64,000 nt of DNA. Source: Salminus brasiliensis. Its lineage: Eukaryota; Chordata; Actinopteri; Characiformes; Bryconidae. The notes under the pieces were generated by a model. The model was not told the DNA's origin and did no database searches. It worked only from the letters and a program-made list of their open reading frames with translations. Location of the stretch: NCBI RefSeq assembly GCF_030463535.1, contig NC_132878.1:32135761-32199760 (forward strand), in the 5' to 3' direction. Shown piece after piece: positions 1 through 24,640 of the stretch (positions are counted from its first letter, which is position 1; each line of letters starts with the position of its first letter). Position numbers and translations under genes: made by a program.

Positions 1-13414
<13,414 letters not shown>

Positions 13415-13595
13415 CCTCTGCCCACCTTTTACGACATCATAGCGGCCTGCTCCGCTCCCTCATCTGCATACCGACCAAGCTCCACCCCTTACATTTGTTT
13501 TCGGTAGTTCCTGACGATCTACTGGTGCTATTCATCGGGGAAAAATATGATGTTTCATCCAACTACATAGTCTCACTTTTACATGTCAGCTATTT

Positions 13596-13601
13596 ATTAA
13601 A
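13596..13601 (+). terminator. Possible dnmt3a poly(A) signal (ATTAAA)
   Basis: ATTAAA lies 182 bases past the stop. It is followed by a repeat-like stretch (CAGTGCTGTGCAGAAGTCTG), so a much longer 3'UTR is also possible; see 20320-22790. Confidence 0.25.
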
Positions 13602-13774
13602 ACAGACATACAGTGCTGTGCAGAAGTCTGAGGCCACGTAAGAAATGTATATTTAAAGCTGTTTATCTGGGCAGTAAGCATTTAATTACAAAGAAATCAT
13701 AACATACAAGTGATATAAGTAATATTAAGAACATTTCAAATAAGTTTTCCAGTATTTACAGGTAGTATTGTTAC

Positions 13775-13995
13775 GGGATGATCCGGAAGCAGGCGCAAGA
13801 GACATGGAACATGGTGGTGGATCTGCATAGAGGGAGGGAAACACAACTGGTATGTCTGACGAATACTAGAAAGTGTTACGTGTGTATTTCGCCCATGGTA
13901 GATGATCTGCCCAAGAGGAGGGGTTGGTGGAGGTCAGACACCGCAGAACCCAGCCAAGGTCCTCATTGACCCTCTCAGTCTGCCATTGGACTCCA
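13775..13995 (-). pseudogene. gypsy integrase fragment
   Basis: Minus-strand translation gives LGFHLESNG, then after a frame slip TERVNED and NPSSWADHLPWAKY. This matches the catalytic-core end of Ty3/gypsy integrases (FHPQ-NGQTERVN, then SSW-LPW-EYA). Frameshifted and incomplete. Confidence 0.75.
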
Positions 13996-14039
13996 GGTGG
14001 AAGCCCAAGGAGAAACTCACAGAAGCTCCCAGGGGCTGA

Positions 14040-14700
14040 CAGAAGGTTTTTCCAAAATGACTGTCAAACAGGAAACATTTGACCATCCTGAGGGAAGTGG
14101 GGTGGGGTCAGTCCACCACAGCCTTTATCTTGGCCAGGTCCATATGCAGCGTGCCCTTGGACACCACAAAACCCAGAAATTGCTCCATCGAGGCACAGAA
14201 TTCCAACCTTTCCAGTTTGACATACAGGCGGTTCTCCAATAACAGTTCGAGAACCCGCCTGACATGCCCAACGTGTGCCTCAATGGACTGGCTGTAAATG
14301 AGTATGTCGTTGAGGTAGACACATACAAGGCCCAGGGCCTTCCTAAATACTTAATTTATGAAGTGCTGGAAGCCCATTGGGGCATTCATGAGCCCAAAAG
14401 GCATTTCCAGGTACTCATAATGCATGGTGGGGGTGATAAATGCCATCTTCCATTCATTCCCCTGCTTAATGCATATCAGGTTGTAGGCACAGGTTGCAAG
14501 TCCAGTTTAGTAAATATGGTATCTTGCTGCAGTGCCTCAAACACTGTAGACATAAGTGTCTCAAGCAAACAACCATCCTCGAAGTGGTGTAGAGCCCGGG
14601 AGGAGGTTAATTGGCACAGTCATACTTCTGTGGGAAGGCAAAACCTGGGCCCTTGCCTTACTAAAAACCTCTTGGAGGTCCCAGTATTCCTAAGGGGGTC
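14040..14700 (-). pseudogene. gypsy reverse transcriptase fragment
   Basis: On the minus strand [21 protein letters not shown], then VYLNDILIYSQS, LENRLYVKLERLEF, FLGFVVSKG and AVVD follow the gypsy RT order. The catalytic YxDD box reads YLND, a loss of one aspartate. A stop replaces the Trp after AVVD and another interrupts the palm. The part to the left of 14290 occurs once; the part to the right is tripled. Confidence 0.8.
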
Positions 14701-15246
14701 CCTCAAGGTTCTGTTTTTCTGGTCTCAGGGTGGTTGGTCACCTGGAAGGGGATCCTGGGTTGTCCAGAAAATGGCCCCTGCACTGTGGACCCCATGCAAA
14801 CACTGATCATGTGGACCAATCAGTGTGGGGTTTGTGCCGTTCTAACCAAAGGAACTCTGACACTAATCGCAGATAAATATAGCGCTTTGTTCTTTCTGTG
14901 GGAGCCCACCGTCAATGTGATTGGACCAATACTCACCATACTCGTCCAATCACATTGGACCAGTATGGTGAGTATTGGTCCAATGTGATTGGACCAAAAC
15001 TCACCATACTGGTCCAATGACATTGGACCAATACTCACCATACTGGTCCAGTGTGATTGGACCGGTATGGTGAGTATTGGGTCCAAAACCCAATGACCAA
15101 CCGTTGATGTCCATGAAAGTTAGGGGTCGTTCCAGAGGTTCCACAGGCAATCTGAGGCTGGCTGCCAAGGAGGCATCTAGGAAGCACCCTGCTGCCCCAT
15201 AATCACCAAAGGCTAACAGGTTGGCTTGATGGCAGGGCAGATGGAT
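14290..15246 (-). repeat. 957-bp tandem unit 1 (protease plus RT part)
   Basis: Starts GGCTGTAAATGAGTATGTCG and ends at CAGGGCAGATGGAT. It matches units 2 and 3 base for base apart from scattered substitutions. The constant offset is 957. Confidence 0.95.
14923..15084. repeat. 34-bp repeat array in alternating orientation (unit 1)
   Basis: Five 34-base units begin GGACCA and hold either AATACTCACCATACTGGTCC or its reverse complement, joined by AATGTGATT or AATCACATT. Each unit is close to a palindrome and each junction carries CCAAT/ATTGG pairs. It sits between the protease and RT parts. Confidence 0.9.
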
Positions 15247-16203
15247 GGCTGTAAATGAGTATGTCGTTGAGGTAGACACATACAAGGCCCAGGGCCTTCC
15301 TAAATACTTAATTTATGAAGTGCTGGAAGCCCATTGGGGCATTCATGAGCCCAAAAGGCATTTCCAGGTACTCATAATGCATGGTGGGGGTGATAAATGC
15401 CATCTTCCATTCATTCCCCTGCTTAATGCATATCAGGTTGTAGGCACAGGTTGCAAGTCCAGTTTAGTAAATATGGTATCTTGCTGCAGTGCCTCAAACA
15501 CTGTAGACATAAGTGTCTCAAGCAAACAACCATCCTCGAAGTGGTGTAGAGCCCGGGAGAAGGTTAATTGGCACAGTCATACTTCTGTGGGAAGGCAAAA
15601 CCTGGGCCCTTGCCTTACTAAAAACCTCTTGGAGGTCCCAGTATTCCTAAGGGGGTCCCTCAAGGTTCTGTTTTTCTGGTCTCAGGGTGGTTGGTCACCT
15701 GGAAGGGGATCCTGGGTTGTCCAGAAAATGGCCCCTGCACTGTGGACCCCATGCAAACACTGATCATGTGGACCAATCAGTGTGGGGTTTGTGCCGTTCT
15801 AACCAAAGGAACTCTGACACTAATCGCAGATAAATATAGCGCTTTGTTCTTACTGTGGGAGCCCACCGTCAATGTGATTGGACCAATACTCACCATACTC
15901 GTCCAATCACATTGGACCAGTATGGTGAGTATTGGTCCAATGTGATTGGACCAAAACTCACCATACTGGTCCAATGACATTGGACCAATACTCACCATAC
16001 TGGTCCAGTGTGATTGGACCGGTATGGTGAGTATTGGGTCCAAAACCCAATGACCAACCGTTGATGTCCATGAAAGTTAGGGGTCGTTCCAGAGGTTCCA
16101 CAGGCAATCTGAGGCTGGCTGCCAAGGAGGCATCTAGGAAGCACCCTGCTGCCCCATAATCAACAAAGGCTAACAGGTTGGCTTGATGGCAGGGCAGATG
16201 GAT
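15247..16203 (-). repeat. 957-bp tandem unit 2
   Basis: Same start and end as unit 1. It differs at a few sites, for example GGGAGAAGG against GGGAGGAGG near 15556. Confidence 0.95.
15880..16041. repeat. 34-bp alternating-orientation array (unit 2)
   Basis: Second copy of the array, 957 bases on, almost identical to the first. Confidence 0.9.
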
Positions 16204-16836
16204 GGCTGTAAATGAGTATGTCGTTGAGGTAGACACATACAAGGCCCAGGGCCTTCCTAAATACTTAATTTATGAAGTGCTGGAAGCCCATTGGGGCATT
16301 CATGAGCCCAAAAGGCATTTCCAGGTACTCATAATGCATGGTGGGGGTGATAAATGCCATCTTCCATTTATTCCCCTGCTTAATGCATATCAGGTTGTAG
16401 GCACAGGTTGCAAGTCCAGATTAGTAAATATGGTATCTTGCTGCAGTGCCTCAAACACTGTAGACATAAGTGTCTCAAGCAAACAACCATCCTCGAAGTG
16501 GTGTAGAGCCCAGGAGGAGGTTAATTGGCACAGTCATACTTCTGTGGGAAGGCAAAACCTGGGCCCTTGCCTTACTAAAAACCTCTTGGAGGTCCCAGTA
16601 TTCCTAAGGGGGTCCCTCAAGGTTCTGTTTTTCTGGTCTCAGGGTGGTTGGTCGCCTGGAAGGGGATCCTGGGTTGTCCAGAAAATGGCCCCTGCACTGT
16701 GGACCCCATGCAAACACTGATCATGTGGACCAATCAGTGTGGGGTTTGTGCCGTTCTAACCAAAGGAACTCTGACACTAATCGCAGATAAATATAGCGCT
16801 GTGTTCTTGCTGTGGGAGCCCACCATCAATGTGATT

Positions 16837-16998
16837 GGACCAATACTCACCATACTCGTCCAATCACATTGGACCAGTATGGTGAGTATTGATCCAATGT
16901 AATTGGACCAAAACTCACCATACTAGTCCAATGACATTGGACCAATACTCACCATACTGGTCCAGTGTGATTGGACCAGTATGGTGAGTATTGGGTCC
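16837..16998. repeat. 34-bp alternating-orientation array (unit 3)
   Basis: Third copy, with a few more substitutions (GATCCAATGTAATT, TACTAGTCC). Confidence 0.9.
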
Positions 16999-17160
16999 AA
17001 AACCCAATGACCAACCGTTGATGTCCATGAAAGGTAGGGGTCGTTCCAGAGGTTCCACAGGCAATCTGAGGCTGGCTGCCAAGGAGGCATCTAGGAATCA
17101 CCCTGCTGCCCCTAAATCAACAAAGGCTAACAGGTTGGCTTGATGGCAGGGCAGATGGAT
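16985..17160 (-). pseudogene. gypsy protease fragment (outermost copy)
   Basis: Minus translation shows LLAFVDLGAAG, FLDASLAASLRLPVEPLERP and WSLGFGP. This is the retropepsin region of gypsy elements, where the usual DSG motif reads DLG or DYG, and a stop or frame break follows. The other two copies (about 15085-15245 and 16042-16202) are nearly the same. Confidence 0.75.
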
Positions 17161-17560
17161 GACCAAAGCACAAGACTCGCTATTCCGGTCCAGGTCTCGC
17201 TGAGCCGGATGCACACATCATATAGGCTCCAATATATGTGAACGGTAGATCTCAAGTGGTGAGCGCATTCTTCTGTCTGCCATTAAGTTCCTGTAAGAAC
17301 ACGCCCCGAAGTGCCTCATCATTCGAGCCACTCTCTGCAGCCAGGGTATGGAACATAGTCCACCTATAGCATAGTCCACCACCGAGCAGGAACCCTAGGA
17401 AAGCGCCAGCAGCATGGCTGCTGAGCATGGCTGTTGCATAACCCCTACCTGTGGCACAATCCGGGGTGCTCCCACAGGGCTACGTCCTGAGCTAGTGTAC
17501 CTAGTGTATCCAATGAGTCCCTCATTAATGGACGTCAAATTGAACCAACCCATTCACAGT
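17161..17560 (-). pseudogene. gypsy gag-side fragment
   Basis: Minus translation includes FLQELNGRQKNALTT, a gag-like LNGR segment, in a frame with stops. The boundary to 17560 is approximate and no 5' LTR was found. Confidence 0.4.
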
Positions 17561-17742
17561 CACTAGAGCTGCATAAAAGAGAAGAGGAACCAAATATGTT
17601 TTTACTTTTACTTTTTACTTTTGCTATATTTGCTGCCTATATAAACAGTTTTAACTATTTTCATTGGGCCAAGGTCTGTCACAGTATTGTAAATATTTAT
17701 GGGTTTTTGTTTCTGGTTTTACTGCCATATTAACTGTTACTA

Positions 17743-18633
17743 GGGGTCCAAGCACCAAAAGCCCTTTGGGGCTCTGTAACATGTGATTAGCTGTTTCTCA
17801 GCTGCCTCGTAATCAATGTGCTAAGAATGACTCTGTAATTGGACAAATATGGCCACCATCAGTCAGATTTTAGCAGACATTTAGCAGGCTTAGCACTGGC
17901 CAGTAATCATGAAATGTAAATGGTATGTCCACATAGTCAACTGCCCTGTGACATTTGACACAAAATAACTCTCAACTGCTTCTGTATTTCATTCTGCATC
18001 ATTGACCTAGGCTGTAAGTGGGCTTCTTATGGTGGCTCATTAGGTAGACATATATGGCTGCTATCAGCCAGTCAGACTTCAGCAGACATTTGGTTGGTTT
18101 ATAATTGGCCACCTGAATGAGATAGGTGTGTCCTCATCTGCACCAGTTGGCCATAGGAGGTGTCATTTGTGTTAATTCGAAATCAAAGTATTTTTATTGC
18201 AATTATTACAATATATTACAATTGCAATATTGTAATACAATATAAAATATTGCCATTGTACAGTTCATTGAATCAGTTGATGTGGGCTGGGAGTTTATGA
18301 CAATAAGCCTCTCTTAGGTATTATAAATGAATAAGTACAGTACTATCTGGCCATGACCAAATTCAATTCAAATGTACAGAATGACAGATTGAGAAAGCAT
18401 GTTAAATTTGGTTTGATCTCAGCTTGGTCTTTCATGCTCAATCAGATTCCAGTGAAATATTGTAATATCTGTTGCTCTTATTAAAATGTCAAAGAGGGAG
18501 AATTTCAAACTGCACAGATCGTCAAGACTGTGATCTCTATCTCAGTTTACCACATTAGTATCTGATCACTGGGGAGGGGCAACAATAGTAATTGCACATT
18601 GGGAACTTGTTGCTAACATGGTGCTTGGACCCC
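17743..18633. mobile_element. DNA-type element bounded by 14-bp inverted ends
   Basis: GGGGTCCAAGCACC at 17743 is mirrored by GGTGCTTGGACCCC at 18620-18633. The interior (about 890 bases) has no long ORF. GGTGCTTGGACCCC ends are common in teleost repeats; the family name is not claimed. Confidence 0.6.
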
Positions 18634-18772
18634 GATGATTGCCACTTGCGGCTATATGATAGGTTCTGTTTGTTTTGTTTTTTTTAAACATTTTCTATTC
18701 TGTCGGAAAGATCCGCACATTTAGTCTGTGATAGCGAGGCTTCTCTCATGCAAAGAGACCGCTGCTTGAGTG

Positions 18773-18774
18773 AG

Positions 18775-18805
<31 letters not shown>

Positions 18806-18812
18806 GTGTGTT
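18773..18812. repeat. (TG)n microsatellite
   Basis: A TG run with two TATG interruptions in the dnmt3a-gnpat gap. The stretch 18634-19314 shows nothing else recognisable apart from CA runs. Confidence 0.85.
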
Positions 18813-19314
18813 TGTGTGAGAATGGACAGAAGTCTCTTTGAGCACAAGGCAGGAAGGTAATGGCATTTTCTAAAACTTAACCCCCTTGCACACTGCACCC
18901 TTTATCCCCTTTTTGTCAAGATGTGCAACCATAGAATACTACACACACACACATACACACACATGCACATACACAAACTGTGCTGTGAAGGAGAGGGAAG
19001 CCTTGTGCTTGAACATACACACAAATCAACTCATAGACTGTTTACAGTTTTAACTGCTCAGCTGCGGTACTCTACTACTCTGCTATACAACTCATCTGCT
19101 GTTCAACTGATCATACAACTACGGTGCTCTCTCTTTCCTTCTCTTTCTATCTTCATCCTCCTCTCTATTTAATTCTTTTTCTAGAAATCTTCTCTCTCTC
19201 AGCAATACCAACGCACAGCCACACTTAAGAGGCCTTACTGCTGGGAACCTATGGAGGCACTTACACAGAGAGAGTGATAACACACACAGTAACACACGGT
19301 ACAAAGGACTGATA

Positions 19315-19742
19315 CACACTGTCTGTTAAAAGTCTGGAGACACTTTCTTTACTTCGGACATCAGGTAAATGTATTACTGGTGGTTCTGGCCGTCGGCAGA
19401 GACGTCTGTGCGAAAAACACACCCTCGCCGCTCACATTTAAGATATTTATAAAATACAAATACAAGCAAAATCATACATTTTACAGCCATGTTACTAGAT
19501 AAAACAGCTGAATTGCGTGCCTGTAAACTGTCTTCCAACGATGAAACGCAATGAATACCTGAACAGTGATTCCTGTGCTCAGATTCTGGCACCTCACACG
19601 GGTTAATCAAGTACTTTTGTGAACGTTCTTTGCCTCTAAACAGATCTGGCTAGTCTTTAAAAAACTGGCAAAGACAACAGGCTTGTTTGTGTTAAAAGCA
19701 TTTTGAAAAGCCAAGTGTCTCCAAACTTTTAACAGGCAGTAC
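19315..19742. mobile_element. MITE with about 27-bp inverted ends
   Basis: Left end ACACTGTCTGTTAAAAGTCT continues to GGAGACACTTT. The right end GTGTCTCCAAACTTTTAACA continues to GGCAGTA, its reverse complement with few mismatches. It is about 428 bases with no transposase, consistent with a nonautonomous Tc1/mariner-like element. Confidence 0.8.
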
Positions 19743-20222
19743 ACACGCAATGAAAGAAGGCAATGCAACTCACAAAACCAATAAGAGGAAAAAAAAAAGG
19801 AAGAAGATGAATGACCATACTTGCAAGAAAGCTGTGGGCTACTACACACACATGCACACCCTACACAGGGAAAACTGGAAAGATGAACAAGCTCTATAGA
19901 GACATATGCTTAGAAAGACTCATTCTGTCCATGTTGGGGATGTCTATGTTACAGGCTGTGATGCAATACTGCTAAAAGTGTAAAAGATGTGCTTCTGAGA
20001 GTGAATCGGAGCGAACACTCGGTTTTACAAACTCAAACTCAGAGCAATTTGCTGCAGATCCCCTTCAAACCTACAGGGGGCAGCAGCAAAAAAACCTGAA
20101 ATCCTTCCACAAATCACTGTGGTGATATTAGCAACCACCAGCTGAATTCATTTCTACTGTAAAGTGTAAAACTACAAGGTCCTGTCAAAAAAACACCATT
20201 TTTACTGTACTGAAGTGATTTT

Positions 20223-20239
20223 GTGAGTGTGTGTGTGTA

Positions 20240-20281
<42 letters not shown>
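20223..20281. repeat. (GT)n microsatellite
   Basis: Nearly uninterrupted GT run. It opens a spurious frame of cysteines and valines. Confidence 0.95.
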
Positions 20282-20319
20282 TGCGGAGAAACATTCTCCA
20301 AACCCGCTATGTTTTGCTT

Positions 20320-22328
20320 TTCTCGGTCTTGAGAAAACTCTGAAAATCTATGGAAAAAGAAATCTCTCCATGGTGCTTTCTTCCCCTCGTTTCTATTCTT
20401 TTCCTTTTTACTCTGATTTGTTCTTTACTGATTTGATCTTTATTGCACTTTTACTTTTTTTTTTTTGTTTGTTTGTTTGTTTTCTTCAGACTGTGAGTAA
20501 GGGCCAGGCTTGCGGTAGCCTGTATGCTAACCCACAGACCCAAGTGTTTTCTGAATCGTTTAGTTTATACCGATCTTCAATTCTGGATGTGCTAATCCAA
20601 CTCTTGGTCCTTGTTAGGAAAGGAGTTCTGACGTGTGCTCCAGGCATTCTGGGATCGTGGCCTCTCTGTGCGATGTCATATAAACCGGTCACATGGTGCT
20701 CCCAGAATTCCTTCACCTTCGGTGGCCGTGGCCTCACATGGTGTGTAAGGTGCTGATACAGTGTGCACACACCTTCCAGATCACAATCTTGAAAATAGTC
20801 TGGATTACTGTATTTTGTCCGTGCTGTTGTACTCCTCTTCCAGATCAGAGGGTAACGGGACATTCTGGTGCTCGCGGAGGCGTTCTTAAAAAAACAAAAC
20901 TGAATTTCCTTTTTGTTTGTTTGTTTGTTTCTTTCCAAAGACAGATATTTGGAAAAAGCATCATTGTGAATTGCAGACTCCCTCAACTACTAACAGGCTA
21001 GCCTGGCTAGGCTTGAAACTAGAAGCTAGTCTCAGGCCAGACTATAAAGCCTAAAGTCCTGGGTTAGGGTTTTTCAGACACAGGTTATGCCCTGGATGTA
21101 CTGTACTGTGGTTAAAGTGGTTCAAGGTCCACGACTGATGTTAGTTTGTGTCCAGAAAAGTGGCCCCTTTGCGGTGAATTAGCGTTCAGACTGTTTTAGA
21201 AGTTCAGGAGCTAAGCTAAATTAAGCTAAGCTAAGCTAAGCTGCGCTTTGAGAAGATGTGCCTAAGGATGTGGATAGCCGCGTTAGCCGCTGTGTTGAGT
21301 CTGCATGTGCCCTGAACATCTGCAAAGGCTCAACTCGTCTCAGCCCCACGTGCTAGTTTCAGCCTTAGTTTTCCTTGCGGCCGCAAAACTGCCGCAAGTC
21401 CTACAACACCAACCCACTGGAGACTCCCGTCACTCGAGCTGTGAGTTCAGCGGTAATTGAACTGTACATAAATATGTTTGCCTTTTTTTAGCATTCGATC
21501 TTGTTTTGTGCGCCGGTTGTGTTCTTTTAAACTCGTTTAGGTTAACTGAGTGTGATCATAGGCCGATGTATGATAGTGTTAGCTAGCATAGCTTGTTTCG
21601 ATTAGGAGAGACTGGGCAAAGGTGGAGCTTAATTGTAATAAGCTGTAATGAGGCGACGTTGAGGAGGGGAAGGGGGTGTCAATTCAAGTCCGCACCCGGA
21701 GATTTTTTTCTCCTTTCTTTATGTATTTATGAATTTGTCTCAAATGAGAGGATGATTGACGTGGTGAATTAGAGAGCAACCAATAACCAGTTGACAGCTT
21801 TAAAGGAAGAGCTCCTTTATAAGGTTATTTTAGGAATCAAATATTTAAGGAGAGTGTGAGTGAAGGCGTTTCAAAAAGGTGCTATACAATTTATTCTTAA
21901 ATAAGAAAAAAAAAAAGAAATAAATAAGAATTACGTGAAATATATTGTTGGGAAATAAGAATTGACCGGTCTTGACAATGACTGTCTTCATGTTGTCGTA
22001 GTAATGGAAAAAAAGCACTATTATTTTACTCTTTTATGAATATATTAACAAATGCATTTTAACTTTGTACTTGATGAAGATGTAAAAGTAGAAAAAAAAA
22101 TAAAATGGAGAAATTCATGTGTTTTAGCCTAGACATTACTGTAGTATGAGCGTCTCGAGGAGAAAGTCATTCTGTTATACTGGACACACGTTCATTCTAA
22201 AGGTTCTGTGCACTGATATGTAACTCGCTTTATCTTTGGCAGCAAAAACTACATTACCCAACATTCCTTGCTTCCCAAATCCTTCCATGTACTCCGGCTT
22301 CTTCAGTTTGATCCAAGTGTAATGTTAT

Positions 22329-22393
<65 letters not shown>

Positions 22394-22790
22394 TGATGAT
22401 TGTTGTTGCCTCAATATTTATTGACTGCAGCCATGTCTTACCTTCTGTCATTTATTTGGTCCGAACAGTCAAAACAGTCCACTCTCTTTCTCCTTTTCTC
22501 CTGCATCATGTCATCATGTTTTCTCTCTCCCCTCACACGTTTCTCGTTCTCCTCCTCTGTGGCTGTACTTCTGTGGTGTTATCAGGTGACGTAGTTCTCT
22601 TACACAGAGAGAATTTTGTCCTTTACCAACACTCTGAACACATGCAGACAGAGCATAAAGAGAAAGAGAAAAAGAGAGGGAGGAAGGAAGGGGGGAAAGA
22701 TTGAGGGGAACAGAATGACTCCTATCTTATGTATTTGTGCTGGGGAACACTTGAATTAAATGTACTGTTTTTGTGCAAAAAAAAAAACAA
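20320..22790 (+). other. Possible distal 3'UTR-like region downstream of dnmt3a
   Basis: This stretch is low in recognised repeats and has T-rich, mRNA-tail-like composition. It has AATAAA near 22100 and ATTAAA near 22757, the latter followed by an A-run at 22778. Vertebrate DNMT3A transcripts can have long 3'UTRs, but the gypsy block and MITE lie in between, so this link is inference. No coding exon is recognised here. Confidence 0.2.
22333..22387. repeat. (TA)n microsatellite
   Basis: About 27 AT dinucleotides in the dnmt3a-gnpat gap. Confidence 0.97.
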
Positions 22791-22924
22791 AACAAAGACT
22801 CTTGGCTTTCATTTCAGGTGATCAACAGGCTCGTACTTACACAGTGAGCAACCAGTGTTAACAAAGCAGTAGTTTGGTCAAAAAAGTCAATTTTACATTC
22901 CCATTTCCCTTATCCATTATCCCA

Positions 22925-23040
22925 GTGCTGAAAGTGCAGTTGATCAGGCAAGGCGTGTTCACTGTCTGAAGTTTGTCTCTTAAGCTTTGAACTGGAGCTA
23001 TGAGGCGAATCTGCTAATGTATCTCTAATAAAATAAATGT
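22925..23040. mobile_element. Half of the GATGCAGTTGATCA inverted-end element family
   Basis: GTGCAGTTGATCAGGCAAGG and GTCTGAAGTTTGTCTCTTAA resemble the left end of the copies at 37591 and 53519. The right end is absent. Confidence 0.5.
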
Positions 23041-24049
23041 TGCAGACAGAGGCAGACGCTCATGTGCAAAACTAATGAAGCTTCCTCTGGATACCAGACA
23101 TCACGTCTGGCCGACTACAGTTGGATTAGGGGTTTTTCTGTAGTTTTACACTGCAGCTGAAAGGCCGGTGCAACTAACAAGTAATAAAGGATTATGTATA
23201 TCAGTTATCAAGGTGCTAACTGCATGGTTAAAGCATCACACACTCACCTCAAATCATGTACAGTAAGCTGTGATAGACTTGTCTATGTGAAATCTGCCAC
23301 TCTATAAACAGAAAAAAAGTACAGGCAAATATATATATATATAATTTTAGCTACATGACTTGACTGTACATGACTGTACAGACCAAACTAGACTGTCCTG
23401 ACTGACTGGCTTTATTTGGGCCATGGAGAACTTTTTTTAACTATTACTTTAAATGCAAGATTCTTACATTATTGGGCTGCATTCAAAATGGTTCACTTGT
23501 TAACTTGTTTACAAATCACTACATAGCATTCACTGTATAGTGCACAATGAGAATTTGAACAGCACTACAATATATCTGACACTATATAATGAGATATTTC
23601 TCAAACTGAAATCTCTGGTTTAGGCACTAAAACCAGGCACATCTTCTCTGTTCCATTTTTTGTATTTTTTATTAATACTTCATGATGAATAAGCTAATAA
23701 AAAAGACCCTAAATGATTTGAGTGTCTCCTCAGTCTAATGTGCATGTCTTGGATTTGAAAAGAGGTGCTGGCTGGCTGTGCAATGTATCGGATGATATGT
23801 GTTCAGGCCTCACCCTCCTAGTGTCGGGACCATTGCTACTGCTAGGAGAATCTACAAATGGGCGGGTTAAATAGCAGAACCAAATTGGGAGAAAATAAAA
23901 AGGTTGATTTCTTCATTTTAGAGATGTTTTTTTTAGACAGCGGCAATATGAAAATACCAAAAACTGGAAAAGTCAAAAGTCAGAAATCTCCCCCACAGAG
24001 GCAAAGAATAAATTGCTAAAGTGCACTTAGGCTTAAAATGCATTATGTA
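23041..24049. other. Intergenic stretch, nothing recognised
   Basis: AT-rich sequence with a short TA run near 23330. No exon, RNA gene or named repeat could be supported. Confidence 0.6.
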
Positions 24050-24300
24050 CTCTATATGTCCAAAAGTATCCAGACAGCCCTTCTAATTAGTGTATTCAGC
24101 TACTCTAAGGTGCATCTGATGGACACAGTTATGGAAATGCACTGACCATCAGAATGGAACACTTTAGAGCAGCCACACATGAACCTATTCCATTCAATAC
24201 TTCATGAGTACTTTGAGTCGAAGAGGCAGAACTCGCTGATTGCAATCAAATTTTCACAGCAATGTTCCAAACATCTATGGCATCTGTCCTGGAGGGTCAG
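24050..24300 (+). mobile_element. Fragment of the TIR element family
   Basis: Starts CTATATGTCCAAAAGTATCC followed by AGACAGCCC and includes the AATCAAATTTTCACAGCAATG body segment. Shorter than the copy at 44026-44510, with the middle missing. Confidence 0.6.
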
Positions 24301-24370
24301 TCTCTACCGAAGTTTGGTAGTTGCCCTACTCAAACTCATTCCCTCTGTCTGGTAATTAAAGGATAAAAGG

Positions 24371-24640
24371 ATAAAGGTGCACGTATTCGTCACTGTACAG
24401 CGAAATGTGTCCTCCGCATTTAACCCATCTGGTAGTGAACACACACTCACACGTGTTAGGGGCAGTGAGTACACACACACACCCAGAGCGGTGGGCAGCC
24501 AACTCCAGCGCCCGGGGAGCAGAGAGGGTAAAGGGCCTTGCTCAAGGGCCCAACAGTGGCAGCTTGCCGAGCCCGGGAATCGAACCCACAACCCTGTTAT
24601 CGATATCCCGGCGCTCTAACCGCTGAGCCACCACTGCCCC
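24371..24640 (-). mobile_element. tRNA-derived SINE, minus orientation
   Basis: Same family as 2590-2893. On the minus strand it starts GGGGCAGTGGTGGCTCAGCG and has the GGTTCGATTCC B-box. The tail ends near CACCTTTATCC. Confidence 0.85.

Larger units (their letters stand above)
16204..17160 (-). repeat. 957-bp tandem unit 3
   Basis: Same unit, slightly more diverged (CCATTTATTCC near 16367, CCAGGAGG near 16511, and the third palindromic array). It then runs into unique gag-side sequence at GACCAAAGC (17161). Confidence 0.95.
13770..17560 (-). mobile_element. Degraded Ty3/gypsy retrotransposon with internal triplication
   Basis: Read on the minus strand the order is gag-like (about 17560-17160), protease, reverse transcriptase, then integrase (about 13990-13770). 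A 957-bp block holding protease plus the first part of RT is repeated three times (17160-14290). Stops and frameshifts are frequent and no LTR pair was recognised. The RNase H to early integrase part is missing between about 14040 and 13990. It lies wholly in the dnmt3a-gnpat gap. Confidence 0.85.

Noticed and set aside
14264..16720. Three long plus-strand open frames (172-180 residues) in tandem
   Set aside because: They are antisense to gypsy protease/RT sequence and repeat because of the 957-bp triplication; no homology in the plus frame.
20223..20756. 177-residue plus-strand open frame
   Set aside because: It starts in a GT microsatellite and runs through T-rich sequence; no splice sites or recognisable domain.
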